The notes under the pieces: model-generated | What the model was told of the DNA's origin: nothing | The model's database searches: none | Seen by the model: the letters and a program-made list of their open reading frames with translations, nothing else | Assembly (NCBI GenBank): GCA_039029135.1 | Contig: JBCCGT010000012.1 | Span: 1-64,000 of the forward strand | Length of the DNA: 64,000 nucleotides | Direction of reading: 5' to 3' | Source: JALZVT01 sp039029135 | GTDB lineage: Bacteria; Pseudomonadota; Gammaproteobacteria; Pseudomonadales; Azotimanducaceae | Shown: positions 18,067-26,074 of the stretch, one piece after another | Numbering within the stretch: position 1 is the stretch's first letter | Layout of the letters: each line of letters starts with the position of its first letter | Program-made: the position numbers and the translations under genes

Positions 18067-18147
18067 CTCAGGCGTCCAGCGACTCGATCGCAGGCGTCGG
18101 GCACGCCCAACACAGCCCTAGACACAAGCAAAGAACGGCGGACGACA

Positions 18148-18579
18148 TCACTGCGGTGCGACCGGATCAGTGATCAGGCCGACGCTTTCGGCGCCGGCGC
18201 CCTGCAGGACGGTCATGATGCGCACCACGCGACCGTAGTCGAGGCTGTGATCGGCGCGCACGTAGACCGGGATGTCCGGACGCGCCCCGATGACCTTACC
18301 GGCCTGGTCGGCGAGCGAAAACTCAGTGACCCGCGTGCCTTCTTCCTCGTCACTGGATATGCCGAGATTCACATAGATTGCACCTTCGGCGTTGACCGAC
18401 ACCACCAGCGGATCTTCCTGCTGTTCGGCGATGGGCTCCGAGTTGGCCTCCGGCAGATCGACCAGCACGCCTTGGGTCAACAGCGGCGCCGTCGCCATGA
18501 AGATCACCAGCAGCACTAGCATCACGTCGATGTACGGTACGACGTTGATCTCCGCCATCGGCTTGCGGCGTCCGGCCAT
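18148..18579 (-). CDS. tolR: Proton-channel subunit TolR (ExbD family)
   Basis: TolR works with TolQ in the inner membrane to use the proton gradient and energise TolA. The 143-residue protein has the conserved N-terminal EINVVPYIDVMLVLLVIFM segment. This is the single membrane helix with the proton-path aspartate at residue 18. The periplasmic domain follows and ends with a predicted strand-helix unit (VVRIMTVLQGAG). ATG 18579 shares one base with the tolQ stop. Confidence 0.96.
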   Translation of the reverse strand: MAGRRKPMAEINVVPYIDVMLVLLVIFMATAPLLTQGVLVDLPEANSEPIAEQQEDPLVVSVNAEGAIYVNLGISSDEEEGTRVTEFSLADQAGKVIGARPDIPVYVRADHSLDYGRVVRIMTVLQGAGAESVGLITDPVAPQ

Positions 18580-19271
18580 CAGGCGCTGCGCCGCTGATTG
18601 CTGTGCGCGGCCCGCGCGAGGATGCCCATCAGCTCATCGCTGAAGGTCTCTAAACGCTTGGCGAGCACTTCGACGCGCGCAGAGAATCGGTTGTAGGCGA
18701 TCACCGCGGGGATGGCGGCGGCGAGTCCCATCGCGGTGGCGACCAGCGCCTCCGAGATTCCTGGCGCGACGGTCGCCAGCGTGGCCTGACTCATGTTCGC
18801 GAGGCTGCGAAACGAATTCATGATGCCCCATACGGTGCCGAACAGGCCGATGTACGGACTGGTCGAGCCGACCGTGGCAAGAAAGGGAATGTGTCGCTCG
18901 AGCTCTTCTTCCTCGCGATTCAGCGCGACCCGCATCGCGCGCTGGGCGCCCTGCAGCGTCGCGTCCGGATCGGCACCGGCCTGGTCGTTCAGGCGGCTGA
19001 ATTCCTTGAAGCCCGCCACGAACACGTGCTCGTAGCCGCGGAGGCGGCCGCCGTCGCTGTTGACCTCGGTATACAGCTTGCGCAGATCGACACCGGACCA
19101 GAATTCGTCTTCGAAGGCATCCATCGCTCGCTGCTGACCCGACAGCGCGAACCAGCGCTGAAAGATCATGACCCAGGAGATCAGCGAGGCGAGAACCAGG
19201 ATGCCCATCACGATCTGCACCAGCAGACTCGCGTCGACAATCAACTCATAAATAGATAAGGATTCGGCCAC
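18579..19271 (-). CDS. tolQ: Proton-channel subunit TolQ (ExbB family)
   Basis: TolQ is the multi-helix partner of TolR. The 230-residue protein has a first membrane helix at about residues 15-38 and a cytoplasmic loop. The conserved block GLFGTVWGIMNSF opens the second helix, and AIPAVIAYN lies in the third. These are the strongest MotA/TolQ/ExbB family markers. The gene follows ruvB by only 38 nt. The acyl-CoA thioesterase gene ybgC, which often precedes tolQ in gammaproteobacteria, is absent here. Confidence 0.96.
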   Translation of the reverse strand: MAESLSIYELIVDASLLVQIVMGILVLASLISWVMIFQRWFALSGQQRAMDAFEDEFWSGVDLRKLYTEVNSDGGRLRGYEHVFVAGFKEFSRLNDQAGADPDATLQGAQRAMRVALNREEEELERHIPFLATVGSTSPYIGLFGTVWGIMNSFRSLANMSQATLATVAPGISEALVATAMGLAAAIPAVIAYNRFSARVEVLAKRLETFSDELMGILARAAHSNQRRSA

Positions 19272-19309
19272 GCGAAGTTCCTCTATGACGTGGGAGAGAC
19301 GCGAACGCG

Positions 19310-20416
19310 TCAGGTGAGTTCAAAGTCCCGTCCAGGATTCGAAGCAGCGCCGGCAACGGAATCGGACGGCGCGCCCGGAGGGGAATCCGCGACCGCCGCG
19401 CCGCTCGCTGCGGCAGGACGCGGCAGACCGAAGTGCTCGTACGCCTTTGCGGTGACCACACGGCCGCGCGGCGTGCGCATCATATAGCCCTGCTGAATCA
19501 GGAAGGGCTCCAGCACGTCTTCGATCGTGTCGCGCTCTTCGCTGATCGCCGCGGCGAGGGAATCGAGGCCCACGGGTCCGCCGTCGAACTTGTCGATGAT
19601 GGCGAGCAGCACGCGGCGATCCATGCTGTCGAAGCCCTGCGCATCGACGTTCAGCAGATTCAGCGCGGCATCGGCGACCTCGGCCGTGACCACCCCGTCG
19701 GCCCGCACCTCCGCGTAGTCGCGCACGCGTTTCAGCAGCCGATTGGCGATGCGCGGCGTGCCGCGCGCGCGCCGGGCAATCTCCCCGGCGCCAGCCGGTT
19801 CGACCGCGAGCCGCAGCTTGGCGGCAGAGCGCTCGACGATACGCGTCAGCTCGAGCTCCGAGTAAAACTCGAGCCGCGCGCGAATACCGAATCGGTCGCG
19901 CAGCGGCGACGTCAGCAGGCCGGTGCGAGTGGTGGCGCCGACCAGCGTGAACTTCGGCAGCTCGAGCTTCAGGGAGCGGGCGGCCGGTCCCTCGCCGATC
20001 ACGATGTCGAGCTGAAAGTCCTCCATCGCCGGATAGAGGATCTCCTCGACCGCCGGGTTCAGGCGGTGAATCTCGTCGACGAACAGCACGTCTCCGGGCT
20101 CGAGATTCGTCAGCAGCGCCGCGAGATCGCCCTGCTTTTCCAGTACCGGGCCCGACGTGACCTTGAGGGCGCTAGCCATCTCATTGGCGATGATGTGCGC
20201 GAGCGTGGTTTTGCCGAGACCCGGCGGGCCGAAGATCAGGGTGTGATCGAGCGCTTCGTCCCGGCCGCGGGCGGCGCGGATAAAGATATCCATCTGCTCG
20301 CGGACGGCATCCTGGCCCACGTACTCGCTGAGCGTGGCCGGGCGCAGCGCGTGATCGAAGCGCTTGTCTTCCTTGCGCTCGCCGGCGGCGATCAGACGAT
20401 CGGGTTCGAGACTCAC
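19310..20416 (-). CDS. ruvB: Holliday junction branch-migration ATPase RuvB
   Basis: RuvB is the hexameric motor that, with RuvA, drives branch migration of Holliday junctions. In the 368-residue protein the Walker A motif GPPGLGKT is at residues 63-70, Walker B is FVDEIHRLN, sensor 1 is GATTRTGLL, and the C-terminal winged helix ends near GRVVTAKAYEHFGL. After this usual end there is an extra Ala/Ser/Pro-rich tail of about 30 residues, ending in DFELT. The tail looks disordered, and its role is unknown. ATG 20416 overlaps the ruvA stop by 4 nt. Confidence 0.97.
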   Translation of the reverse strand: MSLEPDRLIAAGERKEDKRFDHALRPATLSEYVGQDAVREQMDIFIRAARGRDEALDHTLIFGPPGLGKTTLAHIIANEMASALKVTSGPVLEKQGDLAALLTNLEPGDVLFVDEIHRLNPAVEEILYPAMEDFQLDIVIGEGPAARSLKLELPKFTLVGATTRTGLLTSPLRDRFGIRARLEFYSELELTRIVERSAAKLRLAVEPAGAGEIARRARGTPRIANRLLKRVRDYAEVRADGVVTAEVADAALNLLNVDAQGFDSMDRRVLLAIIDKFDGGPVGLDSLAAAISEERDTIEDVLEPFLIQQGYMMRTPRGRVVTAKAYEHFGLPRPAAASGAAVADSPPGAPSDSVAGAASNPGRDFELT

Positions 20417-21072
20417 TGACCGATCTCCGATTTTTGCGCCAGGCGCTTCAGGGCGGCGCGCAGCAGCGTCTGGGTATCGGCAGAGGCCGCGCCCGGTCCG
20501 GCGTCCGCAATTGCCTCGGCGACGACCGTCGACGCGTGCTGCGGCTTGTAGCCGAGCGCCACCAGCGCCTGCTCGACCTCCGCGACGCTATCGCGGGGCG
20601 CGATCTGGCGAATATCGGCGGTAGCGGTTGGTAATAGTTCGAAACGGTTGCGCAGCTCCATCAGCAGACGTTCGGCGGTCTTTTTGCCGACCCCAGGGAC
20701 GCGCGTGAGCGCGCCCAGATCTTCGTCAGCGACGATGCGGGCGAGATCTGCCCCCGCATAGGCACTCAGCAGCGCGAGCGCCATCTTCGGACCGACGCCG
20801 TTGATCCGAATCAGATTGCGAAACAGGTCGCGCTCGGCTTCCTGGCTGAAGCCGAAGAGCTGCTGGGCATCCTCGCGCACAACAAGGTGGGTATGGAGGG
20901 TACAGTCGCGAGTCGCCCCGCCGTCAAAGTCATGCTCTGCCGCGCCGTCGATCGGCACGACCGCCTGAACCGCGCCGGTGGGAATCTCGATCTCGTAGCC
21001 CACGCCGTTGACGTCGAGCAGCACCTGGCCATCGAGCACTTTGAGGAGCCGGCCGCGGAGTCGGCCGATCAT
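20413..21072 (-). CDS. ruvA: Holliday junction DNA-binding protein RuvA
   Basis: RuvA binds the four-way junction as a tetramer and loads RuvB. The 219-residue protein has the N-terminal OB fold starting MIGRLRGRLL, with GVGYEIEIPTGA. A pair of helix-hairpin-helix motifs follows (NGVGPKMALALLS and VPGVGKKTAERLL), and the C-terminal RuvB-binding domain includes ALVALGYKP. A small insertion in the OB domain (around AAEHDFDGGATRD) makes it longer than the E. coli protein. It overlaps ruvB by 4 nt and follows ruvC after 166 nt that hold no gene. Confidence 0.96.
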   Translation of the reverse strand: MIGRLRGRLLKVLDGQVLLDVNGVGYEIEIPTGAVQAVVPIDGAAEHDFDGGATRDCTLHTHLVVREDAQQLFGFSQEAERDLFRNLIRINGVGPKMALALLSAYAGADLARIVADEDLGALTRVPGVGKKTAERLLMELRNRFELLPTATADIRQIAPRDSVAEVEQALVALGYKPQHASTVVAEAIADAGPGAASADTQTLLRAALKRLAQKSEIGQ

Positions 21073-21238
21073 GGCAGCACCCCCATGAATAGCGCCGCGA
21101 GGGCACGAAGCGGGAGCAGCCGCACGGCGCGGCGGTCCGATTTGTGCCGGTTTCTTAACTGAGCGTCACGGTACATCTGTGGCTTCCTGACGCATTCGGA
21201 ACCGGCCGGCGCTGATCCACGCCGCGCTCCGGGCGCCG

Positions 21239-21718
21239 TCATGTGACTTCCGCGGCAGTATTGACATGACAGATAGCGAGCGCAAGCGCGTCGGCCGCGT
21301 CTTCCGCCGGGGTCCCGTCAAGGCCGAGCAGCACGCGCACCATGTACTGCACCTGATCTTTGGCCGCGCCACCCGTCCCGGTAATCGCAAGCTTGACCTC
21401 GCGCGGGGCGTACTCGGCGATCGGCAGATCGTCCGCCACCGCCGCCGCGATGGCGACGCCCCGCGCCTGGCCGAGCTTCAGCGCGGACTGGGGGTTACGG
21501 GCCAGAAACACGCGCTCGATGGACACCGCATCCGGGCGGTAGGCCCGGATCACCTCGCGAACGCCCGCGTAGATCACGCCAAGCCGGGCGGGCATCTCGC
21601 CGCGCGGACTGCGAATACAGCCGCTGGTCACATAGACGGGAGCTCGGGATCCCGATTGCTCGATGATCCCGTAGCCGGACACGACCGAACCCGGGTCAAT
21701 GCCGAGGATCCGCGCCAT
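21239..21718 (-). CDS. ruvC: Crossover junction endodeoxyribonuclease RuvC
   Basis: RuvC is a dimeric nuclease that cuts Holliday junctions symmetrically. The 159-residue protein keeps the RNase-H-fold acidic set: Asp7 in LGIDPGS, the glutamate in SIERVF, and the C-terminal pair in EDAADALALA. Length is a little shorter than in E. coli because the C-terminus ends soon after the last helix. ATG 21718 is the first start. It follows yebC by 43 nt, in the common order yebC-ruvC-ruvA-ruvB. Confidence 0.96.
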   Translation of the reverse strand: MARILGIDPGSVVSGYGIIEQSGSRAPVYVTSGCIRSPRGEMPARLGVIYAGVREVIRAYRPDAVSIERVFLARNPQSALKLGQARGVAIAAAVADDLPIAEYAPREVKLAITGTGGAAKDQVQYMVRVLLGLDGTPAEDAADALALAICHVNTAAEVT

Positions 21719-21761
21719 GGCTCAGGCCGCTGCCTCTTGCGCTGGGTGCGCGGGGTGCGGT

Positions 21762-22505
21762 CTATTGCGCCGCAAGCGCGCTCTCGGGGAAGTCGCCATT
21801 CGAGTATACGTTCTGCACGTCGTCGAGCTCCTCAAGTGCATCGATTAGACGCAGCACCTTGAGGGCGTCGTCCTCTTCGCAGGCGACGGTGGTCTCGGGA
21901 AGCATGGTGACCTCCGCGTTGTCCGGCTCGAGGTCGCCCGATTTCAGCCCATCGACAACCGCGCCGAAGGACTCAAAGCTCGTAAAGACGGTGATCGCGC
22001 CGTCGTCCTCAGTCTCAAGGTCGTCCGCGCCGGCCTCGAGTGCTGCATCCATCAGCGTCTCTTCGTCGGCACCAGGCGCGTAGTTGAGCACGCCGCAGCG
22101 CTTAAACAGATAGGCGACGGAGCCGTCCGTACCCAGGTTGCCGCCGTGTTTGCTGAACGCGTGTCGTACCTCGGCCACCGTGCGGTTGCGGTTGTCCGTC
22201 ATGACCTCGATCAGGATGGCCACGCCGGCGGGCGCGTAGCCTTCATAGACGAGCTCCTCGACGTCAGCGCCTTCCTGACCGCCCGCGCCGCGGGCGATCG
22301 CCCGATCGATGGTGTCGCGGGGCATATTGGCGCCGAGCGCGGCGTCCACGGCGGCGCGCAGGCGCGGGTTGTCGTTCGGTTCGCCACCGCCCAGCCGCGC
22401 CGCCACGGTGACCTCACGAATCAGCTTGGTCCAGAGTTTGCCGCGCTTGGCGTCGTTGCGCGCCTTCTTGTGCTTGATGTTCGCCCATTTGGAGTGGCCA
22501 GCCAT
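21762..22505 (-). CDS. yebC: YebC/PmpR-TACO1 family protein
   Basis: Members of this family bind DNA as regulators in some bacteria, and more recently have been linked to translation of difficult proline stretches. The 247-residue protein begins MAGHSKWANIKHKK and contains GGNLGTDGSVAYLF, both diagnostic. The acidic patch rich in Asp/Glu in the middle domain (residues 130-175) is present. Its length is normal. It lies between aspS (84 nt upstream) and ruvC, the usual gammaproteobacterial neighbourhood. Confidence 0.95.
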   Translation of the reverse strand: MAGHSKWANIKHKKARNDAKRGKLWTKLIREVTVAARLGGGEPNDNPRLRAAVDAALGANMPRDTIDRAIARGAGGQEGADVEELVYEGYAPAGVAILIEVMTDNRNRTVAEVRHAFSKHGGNLGTDGSVAYLFKRCGVLNYAPGADEETLMDAALEAGADDLETEDDGAITVFTSFESFGAVVDGLKSGDLEPDNAEVTMLPETTVACEEDDALKVLRLIDALEELDDVQNVYSNGDFPESALAAQ

Positions 22506-22589
22506 CTGTCATCCGCTCTCTTGTCGCTACCTTCTATTGTCTGTTGCCGATCTTTATCGTTACTTGCTCGCGCGGGACACCACCGATCG

Positions 22590-24362
22590 TCACTCGGCCT
22601 TCTTCTCGGCCAGCCGAAGGCGCAAGTGTAGCTCGCGCAGCTGTTCTTCCGTGACCTCCCCCGGCGCGCCAATCATGAGACAGCTCGCCGTCTGCGTCTT
22701 CGGAAACGCAATAACGTCGCGGATGTTGTCGGCACCGCTCATCAGCATCACCAGGCGATCGAGACCGAGGGCGATGCCGCCGTGGGGCGGCGTGCCGTAC
22801 TTCAGCGCATCGAGCAAAAAGCCAAACTGTAGCTGGCCTTCCTGACCGAGATTCAGCACGTCGAACACCGCATCCTGAATCTGCGCGTCGTGAATCCGAA
22901 TCGAACCACCGCCCAGCTCATAGCCGTTCAGGACGACGTCGTAGGCATCGGCCTTGACCGCCAGCGGGTCGGCGCGCAGTTCGTCCGCGTCGCAGGTGGG
23001 CTGGGTGAACGGGTGATGCATGGCGGTCACGCCGCCGCCGCGAGTCTCTTCGAACATCGGCCAATCGATGACCCAGCAGGGCGCGAAGCCGTCGGCCACC
23101 AAATCGAGATCGGCGGCGACCTTGTTGCGCAGAGCGCCGAGCGCATCGTTCACCACGCGCGCCTTATCCGCGCCGAAGAAGACCAGGTCGCCGTCTTGCG
23201 CGCCAACCCGCGTCAGAACCTCGGCCACGGTGTCGTCGGGCAGAAACTTGAGGATGGGCGACTGAAGCCCCGCGGCGCCGGCCGCCAGATCATTCACCTT
23301 TATATAGGCGAGTCCGCGGGCCCCGTAGCGCGCCACAAAGTCGGTGTAGTCGTCGATGACCTTGCGCGTGAGGCGCGCGCCGCCAGGCGCGCGCAGGGCA
23401 GCGACGCGACCGGCGGGGTCGTTGGCCGGGCCGTTGAAGACCTTGAACTCGACGCCGGCCATCAGATCGGCGATATCGACGAGCTCCAGCGGGTTGCGCA
23501 GGTCCGGCTTGTCGCTGCCGTAGCGCCGCATGGCCTCCGAGAACGTGAGCACCGGAAAGTCGGGCAGTTCGACGTCGAGCACCTCCGCGAAGAGGCTGCG
23601 CAGCATGCTCTCAGTCATGTTCATGATGTCGAGCGACGTCACGAACGACGCCTCGATGTCGATCTGCGTAAATTCCGGCTGCCGATCCGCGCGCAGGTCC
23701 TCGTCGCGATAGCAGCGCGCGATCTGATAGTAGCGGTCCATGCCCGCCATCATCAGGAGCTGTTTGTAGACCTGCGGCGACTGCGGCAGCGCGAAGAAGT
23801 TGCCCGGCTGGGTGCGGCTGGGTACCAGATAGTCGCGGGCCCCTTCCGGGGTGGCGCGCGTCAGCGTCGGCGTTTCGACGTCTACAAAGCCTTCGCCGTC
23901 GAGATACCGGCGCACGCTGCTGGATATGCGCGCCCGCAGCATCAGGCGCTCCTGCATTTCCGGCCGCCGCAGATCGAGGTAGCGGTACTTCAGGCGCACG
24001 TCCTCGCCCGCCTCAGAATGCTCGTCGAGCTGAAACGGCGGCGTCTCCGCGACGTTCAGGATCGTCAGCTCTTTGCCCAGCACCTCGATCTCGCCGGTCG
24101 CCAGCTCCGGATTGATCTTGCCCTCCATACGCGGCCGCACCCGGCCGACCATGCGCAGGACGTATTCATTGCGTACGCGATCCGCCGTCGCGAAGCTGTC
24201 CTCGGTATCGGGATCGTAGACGACCTGGATCAGGCCCGTGCGGTCGCGCACGTCCAGAAAGATCACGCCGCCGTGATCGCGCCGCCGATGCACCCAGCCG
24301 ACGAGCTCGACCTGCTCACCGACCTGCTCGGTTGAGAGTTGCCCACAGTAGTGGCTGCGCAT
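22590..24362 (-). CDS. aspS: Aspartyl-tRNA synthetase (bacterial type)
   Basis: AspS charges tRNA-Asp with aspartate, and in some lineages also tRNA-Asn. The 590-residue protein begins MRSHYCGQL and has the OB anticodon-binding domain. Class II motif 2 lies in YYQIARCYRDEDLRADRQPE, the bacterial GAD insertion is in the middle, and motif 3 is GIALGLDRLVMLM near the C-terminus. Length matches the bacterial type. The gene precedes yebC on the minus strand. Whether it is discriminating for Asp cannot be decided by eye. Confidence 0.97.
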   Translation of the reverse strand: MRSHYCGQLSTEQVGEQVELVGWVHRRRDHGGVIFLDVRDRTGLIQVVYDPDTEDSFATADRVRNEYVLRMVGRVRPRMEGKINPELATGEIEVLGKELTILNVAETPPFQLDEHSEAGEDVRLKYRYLDLRRPEMQERLMLRARISSSVRRYLDGEGFVDVETPTLTRATPEGARDYLVPSRTQPGNFFALPQSPQVYKQLLMMAGMDRYYQIARCYRDEDLRADRQPEFTQIDIEASFVTSLDIMNMTESMLRSLFAEVLDVELPDFPVLTFSEAMRRYGSDKPDLRNPLELVDIADLMAGVEFKVFNGPANDPAGRVAALRAPGGARLTRKVIDDYTDFVARYGARGLAYIKVNDLAAGAAGLQSPILKFLPDDTVAEVLTRVGAQDGDLVFFGADKARVVNDALGALRNKVAADLDLVADGFAPCWVIDWPMFEETRGGGVTAMHHPFTQPTCDADELRADPLAVKADAYDVVLNGYELGGGSIRIHDAQIQDAVFDVLNLGQEGQLQFGFLLDALKYGTPPHGGIALGLDRLVMLMSGADNIRDVIAFPKTQTASCLMIGAPGEVTEEQLRELHLRLRLAEKKAE

Positions 24363-24509
24363 GGGAATTCCTCTTTGGGACGCTTGATCGTCGGCAATAT
24401 AGGGGGGCGCATGGTAGCGGCAAAGTCCATGCGCAGGGAGGGTTTTTCTGGGTCCGACGCCGCGGTGTGCGGCCCACGGCCCGTCTGACAGTTGGGGAAA
24501 GGGTGTTTA

Positions 24510-24899
24510 CTAGTCTTTCTTGGACTTCCCGGCCCCTTTAGAAGACGTCTGGCTGCCGCTCTTCGAGGTCGCCGCATCCGATTTCTTGGCGGCCGCCTTG
24601 GCATCACCCCCGCCGGAGCCGGAATCCGACCCGCCGCCGGAGCCCTCCTTACTGTCTGAGCCTCCCGAGCCGCCTGAACCGCTATCCGACTTTTCGCCGG
24701 CGACGTTCTTCTTCTTGCCGCCCTTGAAGTCCGTCTCGTACCAGCCGCCGCCTTTCAGGCGAAACCCCGCCGCGGACACGAGCTTAGAGAGGCTCTGCTT
24801 ACCGCAGGCCGGGCACTTGCGCAGCCGCTTGTCGCTGATCTTCTGGATGACCTCGAGCCGATGGCCGCATTGCTTGCACTGGTATTCGTAGATGGGCAT
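24510..24899 (-). CDS. FmdB-type zinc-ribbon protein
   Basis: The 129-residue protein opens with MPIYEYQCKQCGH and then CPACGK, giving two CXXC pairs of the FmdB/regulatory-protein zinc ribbon. After about residue 60 it becomes a low-complexity tail of Gly, Ser, Asp and Lys, probably disordered. Such genes commonly sit just before aspS in proteobacteria, as here with 147 nt between. The role is not established despite the family name. The start at 24899 is chosen because MPIYEYQC is the usual N-terminus; the upstream codons to 24923 add eight unlike residues. Confidence 0.85.
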   Translation of the reverse strand: MPIYEYQCKQCGHRLEVIQKISDKRLRKCPACGKQSLSKLVSAAGFRLKGGGWYETDFKGGKKKNVAGEKSDSGSGGSGGSDSKEGSGGGSDSGSGGGDAKAAAKKSDAATSKSGSQTSSKGAGKSKKD

Positions 24900-25325
24900 C
24901 GATCGCGGTCCGCAAAACTCCAATGATAGTGATTAAGGCCACCCGCAACACGGTCAACGCATCGAGCGACGGGCTCGCAGACGGGCGGCGCTGCGCGCCT
25001 AAAACTCGCCGCCAAAGACCGTTCGGCATACAAAACTGAGGTTTTTTACTGCGCAACGAGGCTGGCGCGGCGCATGATGTTGGAAAAACTAGCAAAAATA
25101 CAGCGATTTTCGCGTCGGGTTCTTGCTCGTTAACACTGGTTAGGCTATAAAGCTGCCCCCATCGGGCATGCCTGCCTGTACTTACCCGCAAGGGAATTTC
25201 TTCAACCTTAAGAGCGAACCTCCACCCAAGCAGCAACTGCCCTGTGCGGCGAGCCTAAACGGCCTGCACTGCCAGACGCAGCGAGTCTTGAGTGGCGCAA
25301 ACTCAGTTACGAGGATAAGCATCCG
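24900..25325. other. Intergenic region before the HU gene
   Basis: These 426 bases separate the divergent FmdB-type and HU-like genes. They are clearly more A/T-rich than the surroundings between about 25030 and 25160. I see a candidate promoter on the plus strand (25124-25152) and a long leader, but no gene with coding character on either strand. The short frames here are unsupported. Confidence 0.6.
25124..25152 (+). promoter_or_regulatory. Candidate sigma-70 promoter of the HU-like gene
   Basis: TTGCTC (25124-25129) and TATAAA (25147-25152) are separated by exactly 17 bases in an A/T-rich stretch. This is a good match to the housekeeping consensus. Transcription would begin near 25159 and leave a leader of about 165 nt before ATG 25326. 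The leader could carry regulation, but I see no obvious riboswitch in it. Confidence 0.5.
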
Positions 25326-25766
25326 ATGGCACGACGACCTGCCAAGACCAAGGCTACCGCCAAGCGCAAAGCGCCGGCTAAGAAAAAAGCACCGGCCAAG
25401 CGCAAGGCACCCGCCAAGCGCAAGGCGGCCGCAGCGCCTAAGCGCAACGTGACCGCCGTCAAGACCAAGATGACGAAGACGCAGATCTACCAGGAGATCG
25501 CAGACAACACCGAGCTGAGCAAGAAGCAGGTCGCGGCTGTGCTGGACGAGCTGGAAGTCCTGATCGAGCGTCACATCAAGAAGCGCGCGGTAGGTGAGTT
25601 CACCCTGCCCGGCCTGCTGAAGATCAAGTCGGTCAAGCGCCCGGCCACCAAGAAGCGCCGCGGCCGCAACCCGGCAACCGGCGAAGAGATCTGGATCGCG
25701 CCGAAGCCGGCCAGCGTCCGGGCGCGGGTCACCGCGCTGAAGAAGCTGAAGGAGATGGTCAGCTAA
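25326..25766 (+). CDS. HU-family DNA-binding protein with a histone-H1-like N-terminal tail
   Basis: A 146-residue nucleoid protein. Residues 1-45 are a very basic Lys/Ala/Pro tail with repeated KAPAK(K/R) units, resembling histone H1 or AlgP tails. From MTKTQIYQEI (residue 49) on is an HU/IHF fold: a dimerisation helix pair ending LEVLIERHI, the beta-arm region FTLPGLLKIKSVKRPA, and GRNPATGEEIWIAP with the conserved RNPxTG turn. The C-terminus KPASVRARVTALKKLKEMV is standard. Such fusions are known in several bacteria and are thought to compact DNA. A promoter at 25124 and a hairpin at 25790 suggest a single-gene unit. Confidence 0.88.
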   Translation: MARRPAKTKATAKRKAPAKKKAPAKRKAPAKRKAAAAPKRNVTAVKTKMTKTQIYQEIADNTELSKKQVAAVLDELEVLIERHIKKRAVGEFTLPGLLKIKSVKRPATKKRRGRNPATGEEIWIAPKPASVRARVTALKKLKEMVS

Positions 25767-25789
25767 GACGCGCATCCTGCGCGATTCGC

Positions 25790-25822
25790 GCGTTCGGGGT
25801 TCGCCTGCGTACCCCGACGCGC
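25790..25822 (+). terminator. Hairpin after the HU-like gene, possible terminator
   Basis: TCGGGGT and ACCCCGA form a perfect 7-bp stem around a 10-base loop. It is extended by CGCG/CGCG with one bulged T. It begins 24 nt after the stop codon. Only a weak pyrimidine run (CCTTCT) follows, so it is at best an imperfect intrinsic terminator. From 25823 to 26074 I see nothing but the proS leader. Confidence 0.4.
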
Positions 25823-26074
25823 CTTCTCATGCCTTCTGTACGCCTCGCCCCCGGTTCTTCGAGCCAGCTCAGGCGCCTATGCGGGAAAGCAACCCGCCGT
25901 AACCCCATCCGCGCGACCGGACCGGTACACTTGCACCGTCGGGTTTGACTCGGGTCGGCTTCTTTCGCTGTCAGGAAGTTCACAGACAGGCGAGTCACGC
26001 CCGCCCGCAGCACCCGTGAACGTCGGGACATCCCGCGTCCAATCACCCTTTGTCACAGACCATACGAGACCCTC

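Noticed and set aside
22890..24335. 481-codon open frame on the plus strand
   Set aside because: It is antisense to aspS over its whole length and has no motif.
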